The notes beneath the pieces were generated by a model, which saw only the letters and a program-made list of their open reading frames with translations, did no database searches and was not told where the DNA came from. A DNA stretch of 64,000 nucleotides from Letharia columbiana (Eukaryota; Ascomycota; Lecanoromycetes; Lecanorales; Parmeliaceae), in the NCBI RefSeq assembly GCF_014066305.1, contig NW_023501108.1:28501-92500 (forward strand), in the 5' to 3' direction. This document shows, in pieces, positions 1-13,579 of the stretch (position 1 is its first letter; each line of letters starts with the position of its first letter). Both the position numbers and the translations under genes were made by a program.

Positions 1-849
1 AGATTTAAAAATATTTAACTTATTAATATAATTAGTAAATAAGGCGAATATTATAAAGACTCTCGAAAGAGGATTAGAGAATAGATCTTATAGATTCGAA
101 ATTATAAGATTTAAATAATTATATAGCACTCTTTAAATAGCGCTCAACTTATAATCTTCGCGAATAACTTATATAACTTTAATAATAGTTAAATCTAAGT
201 CTAAGAATAATAAATTTAAATCTAAGAAAATTTCTTATATAGATAATATAGATCGAATTATTAATATAGATATAGTATTTAATTAAATAAATTAAGTAAT
301 TTATATTAGAGATATTTAAATTAAGAGCTCTCGCGTAATTAATTGAGTTTATCGTATTAAAGACTTTTATATAAATCTCCGCGAAGGCGCTTTTTTATTA
401 ACTAATTAAAGAAAATTTAATCTTAGCCTTATAGATATTAGAGGTCTTAAAGCCGCTAAAGATTTAATAGCTATTTTAATTATAGATATAATATTTTTAG
501 ATTTAATATCTTTCGAAATATTAATAATATACTATTTATTTAATACCTCCCCTATAGCGAATACTAGTATTATTAAATATTATTATTTATTCGAAAGCTT
601 ATAAACCTTAATTTCTTCTTTCGAGTTTATAATTAAAGGTATTTTTCTATAAAGTATACGCTATTAACGCGAATAACTATTTTCTTAATAAGATTATATA
701 GTCGAAAGATATACTCCCCTTTATATCTTAATAATATATACTTTTTACTTTAATTTATAAGCTTTTTTTAAATTTATTTTATTATATAAGCGATAAAATC
801 AATTATACGTAAATAGAAAAGAATAAACTTTTATTAATAGAAGATCTTA

Positions 850-1400
850 AAAGAAGTTATAATAGTTCTAATATTAAGTAATTATATCGTTAAATAATTA
901 GCGATAATAACGATTTTAGATTAAAAGAATTTATTAAGATTAAAGTTTAATAGAATAGAATATATCTTATATAATAGAATTTATCTAAAACGCTTAATTA
1001 TATTATTTATCTAGAAATTATTAAGAATAATAAATTTTTATTTAATATTCGATAAAGCGAGATAGTTAAGAAAGACTTTAAATATATATTCGCCTTTATT
1101 ATTAAAGCGAATATAAGAAATCTTATAACTATATAATTTAAAATAGATTTTAAATTATAAAAATATAGCGAAGATCTTACTTTTATAATAGATATAGTAG
1201 ACTTTAAAGTAGAAGATAAAATTATTTTTAAATATTATAAAGTATTTATAGCTATTAAAATTAATAGAGAATAAAAACCTTATAAGATCGCTATAAATAA
1301 ATTTACTTAATTATATATTAAGTGTAATAAGACTAATATAGAGAATAGTCTTCTAGCGCCCTATAATATAATACTTATAAATATACTTATCCGCGATATC
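850..1400 (-). pseudogene. Copia integrase core, RIP-inactivated
   Basis: The segment is collinear with 27580-28130 of the second Copia copy, where the integrase zinc region and the DNGGEY-type core motif can be read. It would have catalysed joining of the element cDNA to host DNA. In-frame TAA/TAG codons occur throughout, at positions that are Gln or Trp in the family, so no product is possible. Limits are approximate because of small indels between the copies. Confidence 0.65.
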
Positions 1401-4319
1401 CTTAATAAAATCTATATTTACCGCTATAGCGAAAAGCCTATTTAAATTCTATTAATTTAAATAATTTATATAAATATATTAGAGTTAATAAATCGAGTTC
1501 GAAGAAATACTATATATCGCTAAGATACTATTTAAATTATTTTAGAGATTAAGAAAGAATAGATCTTAATTATAAGTGTTTATAAGCTTTAGATTATCTT
1601 TAATTAGAGTATAACTAGTTTTATAAAAGATAATTATAATATTAAAATCTAAGAGTTTATTAATAAAAAGAAGATTAATACTTATATTAGATATATATAA
1701 AACGTTAAATAGAGTAATATTTATATACTTATCTTAAACGAAGTAATTTAAACTAATAATATCGCGATTAAGAGATTAAACTTAATTATTCTCGATATCG
1801 CGAATAGAGTAAGAGTAGATCTTTTTATAGATAATAAATATTAAATAATTAACGAAGAAATAGCGAGAGTAATTAGAGTTTACTATTATATAAGAGTATA
1901 AATTAATAAAGTTAATAGCTATTAAGTTATACTCTAAACTAAAATCGATAGTTATTAAATTAATAACTTTCTTATTATTAATTATATCGAGAATATTAAA
2001 ATTATTAAAATTAGAATTTATATAATATATAGTTAAATTTAATTCTTTTAGAAAGATATAGTTAATATTAAGATATTTATTCTTCTTTAAAATAGAGATA
2101 TTAAAAAATATCTCTTCGATACGCTTACGCTTAGTACTAAGGCTCTCCCCTATATTATTAAAATTAATCGCGATAATTTAAGCTTTCTTCTTCTTTTTCT
2201 TATTTAATATAAATTTTTTAGATTTTAGATAAGAGAACTTAATTTAGTATTTAGTGGGAGGATATTTAAATTTACATTTAACGGTTTTATATAAGAAATA
2301 AGTTTCGCGATTAGCTTTTAAACCGCCGATTTTATAATATCTAGCGAACTACTTATCTTTATTCTTATCGCTATTATTATAAATAATATATATAATAATA
2401 TTATTATCTTTAAATAATAGTAGATAAATCTCTTTATTTATCGCGATATAGATAATTTTATTAAATTTAATAATCTTATTATTATATAGCTCGTAGATCT
2501 AGATATAAATAATTATAAAGATATTAAAAGAGTTTTTAAGTTCTATAAAAAAGAGTTAAATTAGAAAGGGTTTTAATAAAGCGAATAATTTATATAGATT
2601 AACGATTTCGATAGTAATCTTATAAAAGTTCTTTTTATATTAATAAACGCCTCTTTTAAAAGTAAAAGTAATATTAAGTAGTTAATAAATTAGCTTCGTA
2701 TAAAGCTTAAAGTCTTTAGATTTATAATATTTAACGATAATATTTAATATTATCTAAGAATTTTTATTATTATAATTAATCTTAATAAATTAGTAATTAT
2801 TATATCTAAAACGTTAGAAAATAGTTATATAAGTCTTAAACTTCGTAATTTCGATAAAGAATAAAAGATTATTAAGTATCAATCAACTCTTAATATCTTA
2901 TTTTTATCTAATATATTCTATATTAAATTTTAAAATAGCGATAAAGATTAAAAAGAAATTATTTTTATTAAATTAAGATTAAATCTCAGCTATAAAGCGC
3001 TATAATTAATTATTTAAATTTATTATCGCTAAAAGATAGTCTAGATAAAGATATATAGAATATTAATAAAGAGGGCGATAACGGCGATAGTAATAGTAAT
3101 TTAGCTATTATTTTAAGCGAGATAATAAATTTAAAGAAAGATTCTAAGAGTGATTTTAGAGTGGATATAATAGATTTCTTAATATAAAGATTAAATAGCT
3201 TAATATTATTTAAAGAGCTAAAAATATCTTCGCTAGCTTCAAATTTAAGATTAATAAAATTATTATTTAATAAAGTAGTAAAAATATAATAAATATTCTA
3301 ATTATTATTAGAGTTTTTAAAGATCTTATTAATACTAGTTAACTATCGCCTTTAAGCTTTAAGTTTTTATATAAAAAATAAAATATATTTATATATAGAG
3401 CTATAATAAATATAAGTAATATAATTAGAATAAAAGATACTTAGTAATAAGAATAACTTATAAACGAAGGCTAATTTCTAATAGAATTATATAGAGTATA
3501 GTTATTATAAATATATAAATCTTCTTCTTAAAGGGGAATTAATATTCTTTTTATATTACTTATTTAGAGACTTAAATTTAAAATATTTATATCGCTAACT
3601 ATTATTATAAGACTTTAAAGATTACTTTAGCTTTATAATTACGATAATAAGATATAAGTAATTACGAAGAAAGAATTCGATAATAAAGCCTTAACCCTCT
3701 TTTTTAAAGGGCTTCTAAAGATCTAAAAGCTAATATTAATAAGATATTCTTATTATTTTAGTCTTAATAAATTTATAAGCGTATTAAGAGATAGTAGTAT
3801 TAGCTTTAGAATACTTTAAATTATAATTAGACTATTAATACTAATATCTAGCTACTTTTAATTAATAGTTATTAATTCGATAATTAATATATAATTTTAA
3901 AGTTAATATTAATATAAAATAGCTTTATTTTTAATAAAATTAAGTATTTTAATTTAGCGGAAGCTAATAAGATTTAAAGAAAGTCTTAGCGATATAACTC
4001 GATTATATAATAATATAATTATATACTTAATATATTTAGCGAGTTCGATATTTCGACTAAAGATAATATATCTCGGCTCGCTTAGAATAAAGGCGATAGC
4101 GACTTTTAGCCCCTTATATTATTAATAAATTATACTCGCTTAGATCTATAATTATTTTAAAAAAGGAAAATATCTTTATTAAGAAGGTTAAAAGAATACC
4201 TTTATAGCTACTACTATCTTTATATAATAAGCTTTAGATATTATAAGATAGATATTAAAAATCTAAAAGTAATCGTAGCTATAGAGGCGAATAGTAGATA
4301 TAATATAATAGTTATCAGA

Positions 4320-4475
4320 TAGAGCCCGGGTTTATAATCTATAAAAATATAAGATAAGATACTTAGTTATTAACTATAGAGTTATTATAAAGAAAAGAGC
4401 GACTAAATATAAATACGCTAAGACGTATTACGTGATCGCTAAGACGCTAAGAGTTATATAATCCGAATTTCAACA
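4320..4475 (-). repeat. 5' LTR of Copia family A (minus strand)
   Basis: The outer end reads TGTTGAAATTCGG on the minus strand, ending exactly at 4475, and matches the LTR starts at 24503 and 31462. Within it are relics of the CACGTGAC boxes seen intact at 31477-31523. The inner limit at about 4320 is set only by comparison with the possible primer-binding position of the second copy, so it is tentative. Confidence 0.7.
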
Positions 4476-5619
4476 ATTTTTTCTTAAATATTTTAACCCT
4501 TAGCTTTTAATTCGAATTAAAATTAATATCTTATTATTCGTTATAATAAGTATATTAATTTAACTATATATAAATAGATAGTAATATTTAATCGCTTTTT
4601 ATTTAAGAAAGATAATTAATATAGAGTATAACTATAAAATATACGATTAAGAATTTTTTATAATTATTATAATATTTAAGTATTAACGCTACTATCTAAA
4701 GAGAAATTTTTATTTTATTAAAATTCTTATTAATTATAATAATTTAAAATACTTTATAAGATAATTAATACTAAATAGTAGATAAAAGTATTAGATAATA
4801 AAACTCTCTTTATATAATTTCTTAATTTTATATAAACTAAATAAGATAAACTCTATTAATATATTTTTAAGACGTCTTAATTATAAGAGTAAAAATGAAT
4901 TAATTAATAGACTTCTCTCTACGTTATAATAGAAACTAACTAGAATTAAAAGCCTTTCGAATTCTATTTTAATTATTATTAAGATAGCTTATAAAGATAG
5001 CGTAGACTATATATATAAGAAATATAATTTTAATAATAAGTATCTTATTATATTAAATAGTTTAAATATAAATAAGAGTTTCTTAGATATTAATTCTCGA
5101 GAAGAAGTATTTATAAAAAAGATAATATTTAAGAATTTAATAACTACTATAGTATAAGAGACGCACTTAGATATAGTATATTTTTAAGATCTAGAGAATC
5201 TTAATCTTTAATAAGAGAGAGTTTAAGTAAGATATTTATTTAATATACTCGTAATATAATCGATGAACGACTTAATTCTATTATTAAAACTATTAATTAT
5301 AAATAGCTCGTTTTATATCTAATTATTAAAGTATTAATAATTAGTAAAACGATATATAATATAAATAATAAGTCTATTTATAAACTTATAAAGATACTTT
5401 AATAAGAGAATACTTTTATTAAATAGTATAAAGTTAATAAAATAGTAAGTAAGCGAATACGAAGTGTTAATAATTAAATTTAAAATAGCTAGAGGCTATT
5501 AAGATATAATAATAAATTATATATTCTTAAAGAAGGCTTAATCTGAGAAGAGCTATTAAAACGCTATTATAATAATCTTATAATTAAGTATTTCGATATT
5601 AATAAGATATTTAAGCTAA

Positions 5620-6107
5620 TAAGTAGAAAATACTATTAAAATAATATTCGCGTAGATATTAAGAAGTATATTAATATATATAATATTTATTAGCATATGA
5701 AGATAAAACGCTATTATCTCTATAATAAACTAGATATATTCTCTTTACTAATGAGACTATAAAAGGAAATTATAATAAACTTTATTATAAATCTTTCTTT
5801 TAATAAATATAAAGGTTATATTTATAACTTAATTCTTATAATAGTTAATTAATATATTAAGATATTAAGATATATACTTATTAATAAGATAGTTAACGCT
5901 ATATAACTAAAAGAGTTATTTATAAAAGAAATTATTCTCTAATATAAAGCACTAGAAGATATCGTTATAAATTAAGAATTTATTTTTATAAAAATATTTT
6001 AATTAGAAGTTTATTATTAATTATATATAAAATGTAAATTAAGTACTATTTTTTATCTATAAATCGATAAATAGATAAAGCGATAAAATTAGACTCTAGA
6101 ATATTAT
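5620..6107 (+). pseudogene. Gypsy integrase, N-terminal and core part, split by insertion
   Basis: The frame shows the zinc-binding and linker segment at 5640-5760 and, at 5950-6107, the end of the catalytic core including a decayed HPQTDGQTERVNQTLE motif, a hallmark of Ty3/Gypsy integrase. Gln codons appear as TAA or TAG. The last codons before the insertion are ACT CTA GAA TAT TA, and the family expects about ten residues before a QDDW motif; exactly that follows at 18406 once the insertion and one 8-bp duplicate are removed. The gene is therefore doubly dead: RIPed and interrupted. Confidence 0.85.
6100..6107. repeat. 8-bp target site duplication (left), AATATTAT
   Basis: The sequence AATATTAT precedes the left TIR and recurs directly after the right TIR. 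It belongs to the Gypsy integrase reading frame (codons GAA TAT TA-). Confidence 0.75.
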
Positions 6108-6327
6108 TACTAGCCGAAAAGATATAATATATCCTATAAGATATTTCATATTAAGTAATATTATATCGTACCCGAATATAATATAAGTAGAGTCGAATAC
6201 CATTTCATTTTTCTAATATAGATTCGAAATCTTAGCGAGATATCTTACGGTATAGTATATTTGTGGTATTATACTATAAAATAATATATATATAAGATAT
6301 CTCGATTAGAATTTCTATATTTATAGA
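6108..6327 (+). repeat. Left terminal inverted repeat of 12.29-kb element
   Basis: It matches the reverse complement of 18190-18397 in order: the TACTAG tip, a TCTTA...TTACG(A/G)TATAGTATAT block near its middle, and ATTAGAATTTCTATATTTA near 6306-6327. The two ends have diverged by RIP independently. The left end keeps unmutated patches (ATTTCATATTAAG, TTTGTGG) absent from the right one. Confidence 0.75.
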
Positions 6328-9300
6328 ATAATTCGATTAAGATATATAAAATATATTTATTCTTCTTTATTAAGAGAGAGGAAATATAAAGAGTAATCTA
6401 ATATAGCTATTTATCTTCTTATTAATAGTAATAATTAGAATAATAATTAGAATTATAAGCGTATTTATTCTTCTTCTTAAAATTATAATATAAAAGAATA
6501 TTCTAAATTTTAAATCTTTAAATATTATAAGAATAAAATTCTATAATTATCTTTATTTATATATTCGCCTTAACGCGTTAAATAAGCTTAATAAACTTTA
6601 TATTTATTCTTCTCTTAAATTCTCCGCTACTCTTCTATTCTACTTTATTATAATTCTTTTAAATATCTTAAATTTATCTTTATCTAATTAAACTTATTAA
6701 TTATTTATAAATAAATTCGCTTTTCGCGTTATCTTAGATCTTTTTATTAAAATTAAATCTATTATTATTAATTCTCTCTAATTATAAGCTTATCGATTAT
6801 TTCTCTATATATTATAGAGTATTAATAATATATCTTAATAAATTTATAAATATTAGATTTATCGAAGTACTTTTTATAAGCTTATTATCTTTATTAATAT
6901 AATTATTATAATTATTAATTAAATTTTTATATAAAGTATTATTAGCTTTTTTAATCTAATTTAATATATTAAAATCTTCTTTAAAATTAAATTTAACTTA
7001 TTTAAATTTATTTTCTTAATACTTTATATAAAGAATTATTATTAGAATATAAAATATCGCTAATAAATAATGCTTTTAAGTATTATAATATTTTTTAATT
7101 ATTAAAAAGTATCGCTTATATATAATAGTCCTTACGAGAGAATAAAGAATATTATAAGTTATTTAAGTAATTATAATATATTTAAACTTTAATTTCTTTT
7201 ATTACTCTAGAATTAGAAGATTCGCTAGATTATTAAAAGAAGCTTTATAAAGATTAGAGATAAGATTATAATTAGAATAATAATTAGAAAACTTATTATT
7301 TCGTCTATATTACTAAAGCTAATTATACTTATTCTTATTATTTAAATTTTTAATCTTAAATTTTATCGCTTAATTAAGCGTATTTTTATTTAATCGATTT
7401 ATTCGCTTAGCTCTTTATAATTAATTACTTATATTAATATTTTAATAATTTTAAAATATTCTTTTAAGCGCTTTCTAATAGATCTTTATCTATAGCTTCT
7501 TTTTAATATTAATCTTTTAATTTAATTTCTTTAACTTTATATTATTATAATTTAAATATAAAAATATAATTTATTTATATAGATAGTTTAAATTTAATTA
7601 AATTCGATTATAGTAAATAGTTAATTTCTTATAAATCGCCTTAAAAACTTTAAAAAGTTCTTTTTTCTAAGAAATTCTCTTTTTTCTTAATTTTTCGAGC
7701 TTTTTATTTATATAATTAAATAGATAATTATAGATATTAAAGATATAGTAAATTATAATTTTCTTTTCTCTATTTATTAATTTTATAAATTTATAAAAAG
7801 ACTTAATAAGTTAAATTAAATATTAAATCTATTAGAAATTAATTAAAAATTATTTAGACGTCTAGATTATAGTTTTTATTTATAATTATTTTTTATTACT
7901 TAATCTTAAATAGATAGTTAATTTATTCTTTAAAAAGCGTATAATATTAATATAAAGAAGTAGAGCGCGGATTAATATTTGATAAATTAAATTTTAGCAA
8001 GTTTTAATATTCTAAAAAAGTTTAAAAAGATATTTCTAATAATATTACTTCTCTTTAAAAAATTAACGTTTATTTAATATTAAAATATTTTTATCTTAAA
8101 GTTATTTAATTTATAATATAAAAAAGATCTCTTTACGCTAATTATTAATATTAATATATATAACGATTTTTTAAATCTTAATATAATTAATAATATAATA
8201 ATTAGAATAATAATAAGAAATATTATATTTTTATTAGAGTTATTAATAGATTAATTATATTTATTTAAACTTAATTCTCGTCTTCTTTATTACTTTAGCT
8301 CCTCTAAAATTTCTTATTTATCGAAATAATTCTAATATTATCTAAGAGTTTTTTTAAAGTTAATTAAATAATATATACTATATAAAGAATATATTATAAA
8401 TAATTTAAAAATTTAAATTCTCTAATATTAAGTAGATTATTTATTATAGAAATAAAAAGATAAATAATTAAATCGTTAAAGAGTGTATTATTATTACTAA
8501 TATTATTAATTATAAGTCTAAATATATAAGATTAAATCTTATATTTTATAAGAATTAAATTAATAATACTTATAAGTTTTTAATTAATATATTTACCTTC
8601 GATATATTTAAAATCTATAAAAATTTTATATTATTACTAATTAATATTAATAAAAAAGATTAGAATTATTATAAATAATTAGTAGTTATAAGATAATTAA
8701 TAATTTAGAATTAGAGAGACTTTAGTATTATTAGCTAATAAATTCTTTAATAATCTTATCTCTAACTTTATAGCTTTTCTTATTAATCGATTCTTTATAA
8801 TAAATATTAATTTTAATTATATATTAAAATCGAGATAGTATAAGAGTTATAGTATTTTAAAATTATTAATAATTATAAATAGAATATTAATATTTATAAT
8901 TTAATTATAAAATTATTTTAAAAAGTCTTCGCGTATAAGCTTTTAATTTTCTATTATTATAAGAGAATTTTAATATTATTTTTTCTAGAGTAAATAGTAA
9001 ATTAGATATTTTATTTATTATTTTATTTATTAATAATTTATATCGTCTAGCTTAGAAATATATCTAATTTTTATAATTATTAATTAGATTTATTTATTAT
9101 AAATTACTTAAATTAGATTTCTTAATATATCTTTTAAACTTAATATATACTATTATATTACTTATTTTATAATCTATAAATAAATAAATTAGAATCTTAT
9201 TATAGTAATAATAAATAATATATAGCTTCTTAAAATCGATAAGCGTATATTTATTAAATTATATTTACTTCTAGAATTTTTTAATTTTTAAACTCTAATA

Positions 9301-12300
9301 AATAGACTAACGATTATTATTAAATTTAAATTAATTCTATATAATTTATACTATCTTTATTTATTATTATATCTATTATTTCTTATTATTAATATTAAAA
9401 AGAAAGTAAGATTTATTACTATCTTTATATTAAAATATATTTATTAATATTTTATATTAAATATCGTTAATTAAAGAAGCTAAATTTACGCTAAATAAAG
9501 GTTTAATTAATATCTTAAAATTAAGATATTTAAAGAGAAATTAAAAGAGATATATAAATAAATAAAATATTAGAAATAAAATAAGATTAATATTTAATAT
9601 ATAAATTCTATCTTCTCGCTATAATAGAAACTTATATTACTTTAATAATATATCGTTATATTATTCTCGATATTTTAAATTAGAAATTAATTTTTTCTAA
9701 TTAGCGTTATAATTAGTAGTTATATATTTAAAAATATATAATACTATTAATATAAAATTAGTATTTAATTTAATTTATTTAAAACTTTAATTAGTTACAT
9801 TATTAACGCTTTTCTACTTAATATAATATATACTTTATTTACTTTAATATTAATACTTATTTATTATTATATTATTTTAATTATTAGAATTAAAGATTAT
9901 ATTTATTTAATTAATATTTTAATCGCTAATTATATTAATAAGAATATATATTAATATTTTAGAATTATTAAATTTATTTTATTAAATATTAATATAGAAT
10001 TAGAATTTAATTTAAACGCTTTAATAATTTAATTAGCTAAACTAGTTATTATCTAAATCTTCTATATATAAAAATTAAATCTTTTATTATACTAAGATTA
10101 TTCTTAAATTCTAAAATCTTTCTTATTAATATAACTCTCTTCTATTTAAGTAATATTATAATATCTTTTACTTAGACATTAAAATATTAAAGTATTATAT
10201 TCTTCGCTTTTAATTAGACGATCTTATTTTTAAATTAATATCTTTAATTTTATAAAAATAGTAATTAATTTATTATAGACGAAGATAAAAAAGAAATAAT
10301 ATCTTCTTCTATTTTTAAAGTAGAAGAAGAGAAAAAAGTAAATAAATTAATTATAAGCTATAAACGATCTAACGTTTAAGAATAATAAATTAATAAAATT
10401 ATAATATTAGAATAAAGAGCTTTTCTTATAATTAATAAATATAAAATTAAATAGAAATTAATTAAATTAATAAGATTATCTTTAATAAATATATCGCGTA
10501 TATAAAGAATATCGAAATATATAAAATATAAGAGAGAGTATATATATATAATTATAAATATTTAAAATATATTTAAAATATAAAAAGAAGCGCTTATATA
10601 TAGCTCTACGATATATATTAATAAAAAAGAAATTAATTTCTTTTTCTAATTAGCTTTTTAATTAACGTTTAAACTTAATTTATTTTTAAATAATATTTTA
10701 TTTTAATAAGATTTTAATTATATAATATTAGTTAGCTCGATAATAAATATTTAATATTATTCTTTTTTAATCTATTCTCTTCTTTCTTAAAAATTCTTTT
10801 TATTATTATAATAATTATATTATAATATACTTATTTATTATAATATTACTTATATTTAAAGAAAATAAAATTATTTTCTCTATATTCTATAATTAGATTA
10901 AATTAATAATATTATTTCTATAAAGTAAGTATACGCTTAATAGCACTATATTTTTTAATATAATAATTAATTATAATATTAATTATAATTTATTAATATA
11001 TAATATTATTATTTATTAAAGCTATTAACTCGATAATTACGAAAATTTAGAAAATTCTTAATAATTTATTAACTACTAATTTAAGCTCGTTTAAATTATT
11101 AAAGCGAAATAAAAATAAGACTTCGCGAAGATAAAAATTAGAAGATTATACGCGAAGTTTAAGAAGTATAATTATAAATAAGAAAAGTGCGTAGTTATAT
11201 TAATTATATATATTTAAATTAAATAATAAATTAATTATATACGCTAATTATATTATTACTAATTAGACTTTAAAACTTATATATTAAAAAAAATTCGCGA
11301 ATTATAGAAGTTAACGAATTTAATTATTTTTTAAATTATATTTATTTAAGTAATAAAGAAGATCTTAATTTATATAGCTTTAAATTTAATTAATTCGCTT
11401 TAAATTTAATTCTCTATATTAAGCGTACTTTAAGAAATTATAAAAATAAAATTAGCGAGTAATTTTAATAATATAACTTACTTTTTAATAATTATAAATA
11501 AAGAAAATTATTAACTAATATCTAGCGACTTAATTATATATATTTTATATAAAAAGAATTACTTTATAATTAAAAGATATATAACTTTTTAGATAATTAT
11601 AATAAGATATAAACTTATAAATAATAATATAGTATTATTAAAGTTTAAATATAATTTTTATAAAAAGAAAATATATAATAAATAAAAGGAAAACTATTTT
11701 AAATTAAGAATAAGATATTCTAATTATTATTCTACTTATTACGCTTAATTAATAATATTTAACTATTATACTTAATCTAATAACTTTATATATTTTATAT
11801 TTATAGAATAAAACTTCTTAAATTAATTTAAATATAGATATATATCTATAAAAATATTATTACTCTAATAAAAGAGGTTTTTTATCTTAAAATCTATATT
11901 AAATTAAAGGTTATATCCCTATATTCGATAGCTTTAATTTTTATAGTTATTATTAATATTACGATTAAATTTATAAATTCGTATAGTAATAGTAGATCTT
12001 TCTTATTAATAAGTATCTTTATATTTAATAACTTTAGTTTCTATAATTACTATTAATATGGTGATTAAATTCGTATAGTAATAGTATATCTTTTTTATTA
12101 GTAGATATCTCTATATTTGATAGCTTTAATTTCGATAATTATTATTAATATCGCGATTAAATTTATATAGTAATAATATATTTTTCTTATTAGCGAGTAT
12201 ATTAATAATTATAAATAGCTAAAATACGATAGAAAATAGTAGATAATTCTTAATAATATTTAATCTTAAATTTATAGCTTCTTTATTTTATTTAGAAGTA

Positions 12301-12711
12301 AAGATATTTATATTTAGAATTTAAAGTAAGTAAATTTTAATATATAGTTAATAAATATTTAGATATAAATCTTTTAACACTTCTCGCTAAGCGTTTAACG
12401 CTTAAAAAAAGAATATTAATTTTTAATTATATTTATATAATTCGTTTAAAAGAAGCTATATATTAATAGAAAGTCTTAATTTATATTAATTATAATTATA
12501 AAGATAATTATAATTATAATTTTAAATATAATTAAATATTTAAGTTATAAGATTTATTATTAGCTAATAAATAAAAGATTAAATTCTACTAATTATTTTA
12601 TTTAATATCTTATTTATTATAAGAATATAGAGTTATCTTTTAAAAGTAAAACTTTAAAGATAATAGTTAAATAATATAATATATATATAATATAAAATCT
12701 TACGATAAAAG
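6328..12711. other. Unassigned RIPed interior of the 12.29-kb element
   Basis: About 6.4 kb of extreme AT-rich sequence. Recurrent short motifs such as AATAATTAGAATAATAATTAG appear near 6431, 7271, 8200 and again near 18165. A 'treat stops as Gln/Trp' reading of the minus strand between about 9400 and 8700 gives a long Lys/Tyr-rich frame that might be a decayed transposase or cargo protein, but no known motif was recognised. Three look-alike blocks containing 'GATAGCTTTAATTT' and 'TAGTAATAGTA' sit at 11930-12200, a local ~85-bp tandem repeat. Confidence 0.5.
11925..12195 (+). repeat. Tandem repeat of ~85-110 bp units, about 3 copies
   Basis: Units each contain a 'tattcgatagctttaatttt' type start (about 11921-11941, then about 12020-12040 and 12111-12131), followed by an 'attattattaatat(t)..gattaaattt' block and a run 'tatagtaatagta(g/t)atcttt'. 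Copies differ mainly by C/T and G/A changes, as expected after RIP. No function is apparent. Confidence 0.55.
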
Positions 12712-13126
12712 GGAAGCTTCGAAATTATAAGATTAATTAAAATTTAATAATAATAAATCTCGCGTAAAGTTTAAGTTATAGCTCGCGTTAGTTATATATA
12801 ATAAAAATAATAATAATTAGAAAAATATACTATCTAATTTTTATTAATACTTTAATATTACTAAAATAAAAATGATATCTATTAAAGCGATAGCGGTATT
12901 TATTAAAATAATAATAATATTTATTAAAGTAGTATCGATATCTAATAAATACTTTATTATAATACTTTTAAATAGATTATTATTTCGCGTAATTTAAAAT
13001 AATATTAACTTTTTCGAAGAGCTATTAATAATAATTTCGATATATATAAATTAAGCTCTTTACGCGATCTATCTATATATTAACTTAAAGTTATTAATAA
13101 ATAAAAAATAAATATATAATTTAATA

Positions 13127-13182
13127 CGGAGGTCGGCACCAAAAGTCCTGCACATGCGCTAAATCTCTTGGCATGCTTGGCA
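13127..13182 (+). repeat. Left TIR of MITE
   Basis: 56 bp, complementary to 13524-13579 apart from a few changes within positions 7-11 of the terminus. It contains CTGCACATGCGC and GGCATGCTTGGCA. Confidence 0.9.
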
Positions 13183-13420
13183 TTTTGATAAATCTGACCT
13201 TTCTCTTGGATAGCTTCATTTTTCTAGTGATGATGCTTCATATAGCTACGTATATACTCATTTGCTCGCTCCGTAGAGTTGTAGGGCCGTACATCACCTC
13301 CCTCACGGCCTTCCCTGTACTCGTTACCGCCCTTGAGACGAATAACCTCCGCAATATGTCTCGGTATTCGCTCTATCCACTCCTGAATCCTCTTCTGTGT
13401 AAGCTCGTGATTCCAGCAAT

Positions 13421-13467
13421 GTAGTGCACTCCGTATGTATGCACTCCGTATGTATGCACCTCGTATG
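13421..13467 (+). repeat. 15-bp minisatellite inside the MITE, ~3 units
   Basis: Units of GTATGCACTCCGTAT: the first is GTGCACTCCGTAT, the second exact, the third GTATGCACCTCGTAT. It is a likely length-variable site between MITE copies. Confidence 0.8.
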
Positions 13468-13523
13468 TACAGCATTGACGTCGCTGTTAAGTAAAAAGCA
13501 GTAATATTGAGGATCAGAATATT

Positions 13524-13579
13524 TGCCAAGCATGCCAAGAGATTTAGCGCATGTGCAGGACTTTTGGTGTCACCCTCCG
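13524..13579 (-). repeat. Right TIR of MITE
   Basis: Inverted partner of 13127-13182; outermost bases CCTCCG are followed by the TA duplicate. Confidence 0.9.

Larger units (their letters stand above)
1..4475 (-). mobile_element. Ty1/Copia retrotransposon, family A, RIP-degraded, truncated by window start
   Basis: This minus-strand copy runs from its 5' LTR tip at 4475 leftward and leaves the window inside pol. It is the reverse complement of the Copia element at 24503-31568 over its full visible length; base 1 matches about 28990 there. Gag, protease and integrase coding DNA lies here in that order from right to left, but every frame is broken by TAA/TAG. CA and TG dinucleotides are almost absent, so it was heavily RIPed. 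It abuts the Ty3/Gypsy remnant beginning at 4476, whose 5' half is missing, so this Copia probably inserted into that Gypsy and the other half lies left of the window. Confidence 0.85.
4476..6107 (+). mobile_element. Ty3/Gypsy chromodomain element, family C, left part (RNase H to integrase)
   Basis: This is the left piece of a Ty3/Gypsy element whose LTR, gag and reverse transcriptase are not in the window. Read in one plus-strand frame with stops treated as mutated Gln/Trp, it gives the RNase H end (4590-4830), then the tether motif PGKTNPADAPSRRPDY in decayed form (about 4840-4890), then the integrase zinc region with a CQRMKIKRHHPYG-like segment (about 5640-5750) and the integrase core. 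The frame stops at 6107, where a 12.29-kb element has inserted, and resumes at 18406. Confidence 0.85.
13127..13579. mobile_element. 453-bp MITE with 56-bp TIRs and TA duplication, not RIPed
   Basis: The ends are inverted repeats: CGGAGGTCGGCACCAAAAGT at left (13127) and the complement of CGGAGGGTGACACCAAAAGT at right (ending 13579), continuing almost perfectly to 13182 and from 13524. TA dinucleotides at 13125-13126 and 13580-13581 are the target duplication. The uninterrupted paralogous target is present at 16123-16124 in repeat B. The interior has no credible gene; the short open frames on both strands are by-products of normal base composition. TA duplication points to a Tc1/mariner-type non-autonomous element. 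Its normal CA/TG content contrasts sharply with the flanks, so it arrived after RIP or was never a RIP target. Confidence 0.92.

Noticed and set aside
12370..12410. CTTCTCGCTAAGCGTTTAACGCTTAA palindromic words as a terminator or origin
   Set aside because: A short GCGTTTAACGC hairpin in RIPed transposon DNA has no supporting context.
13173..13538. Open frames of 69-104 codons on both strands (13173-13424 plus; 13224-13538 and 13324-13533 minus)
   Set aside because: They lie in the MITE, overlap each other, span a TIR and a minisatellite, and exist only because the MITE has normal base composition. No start context or domain supports them.
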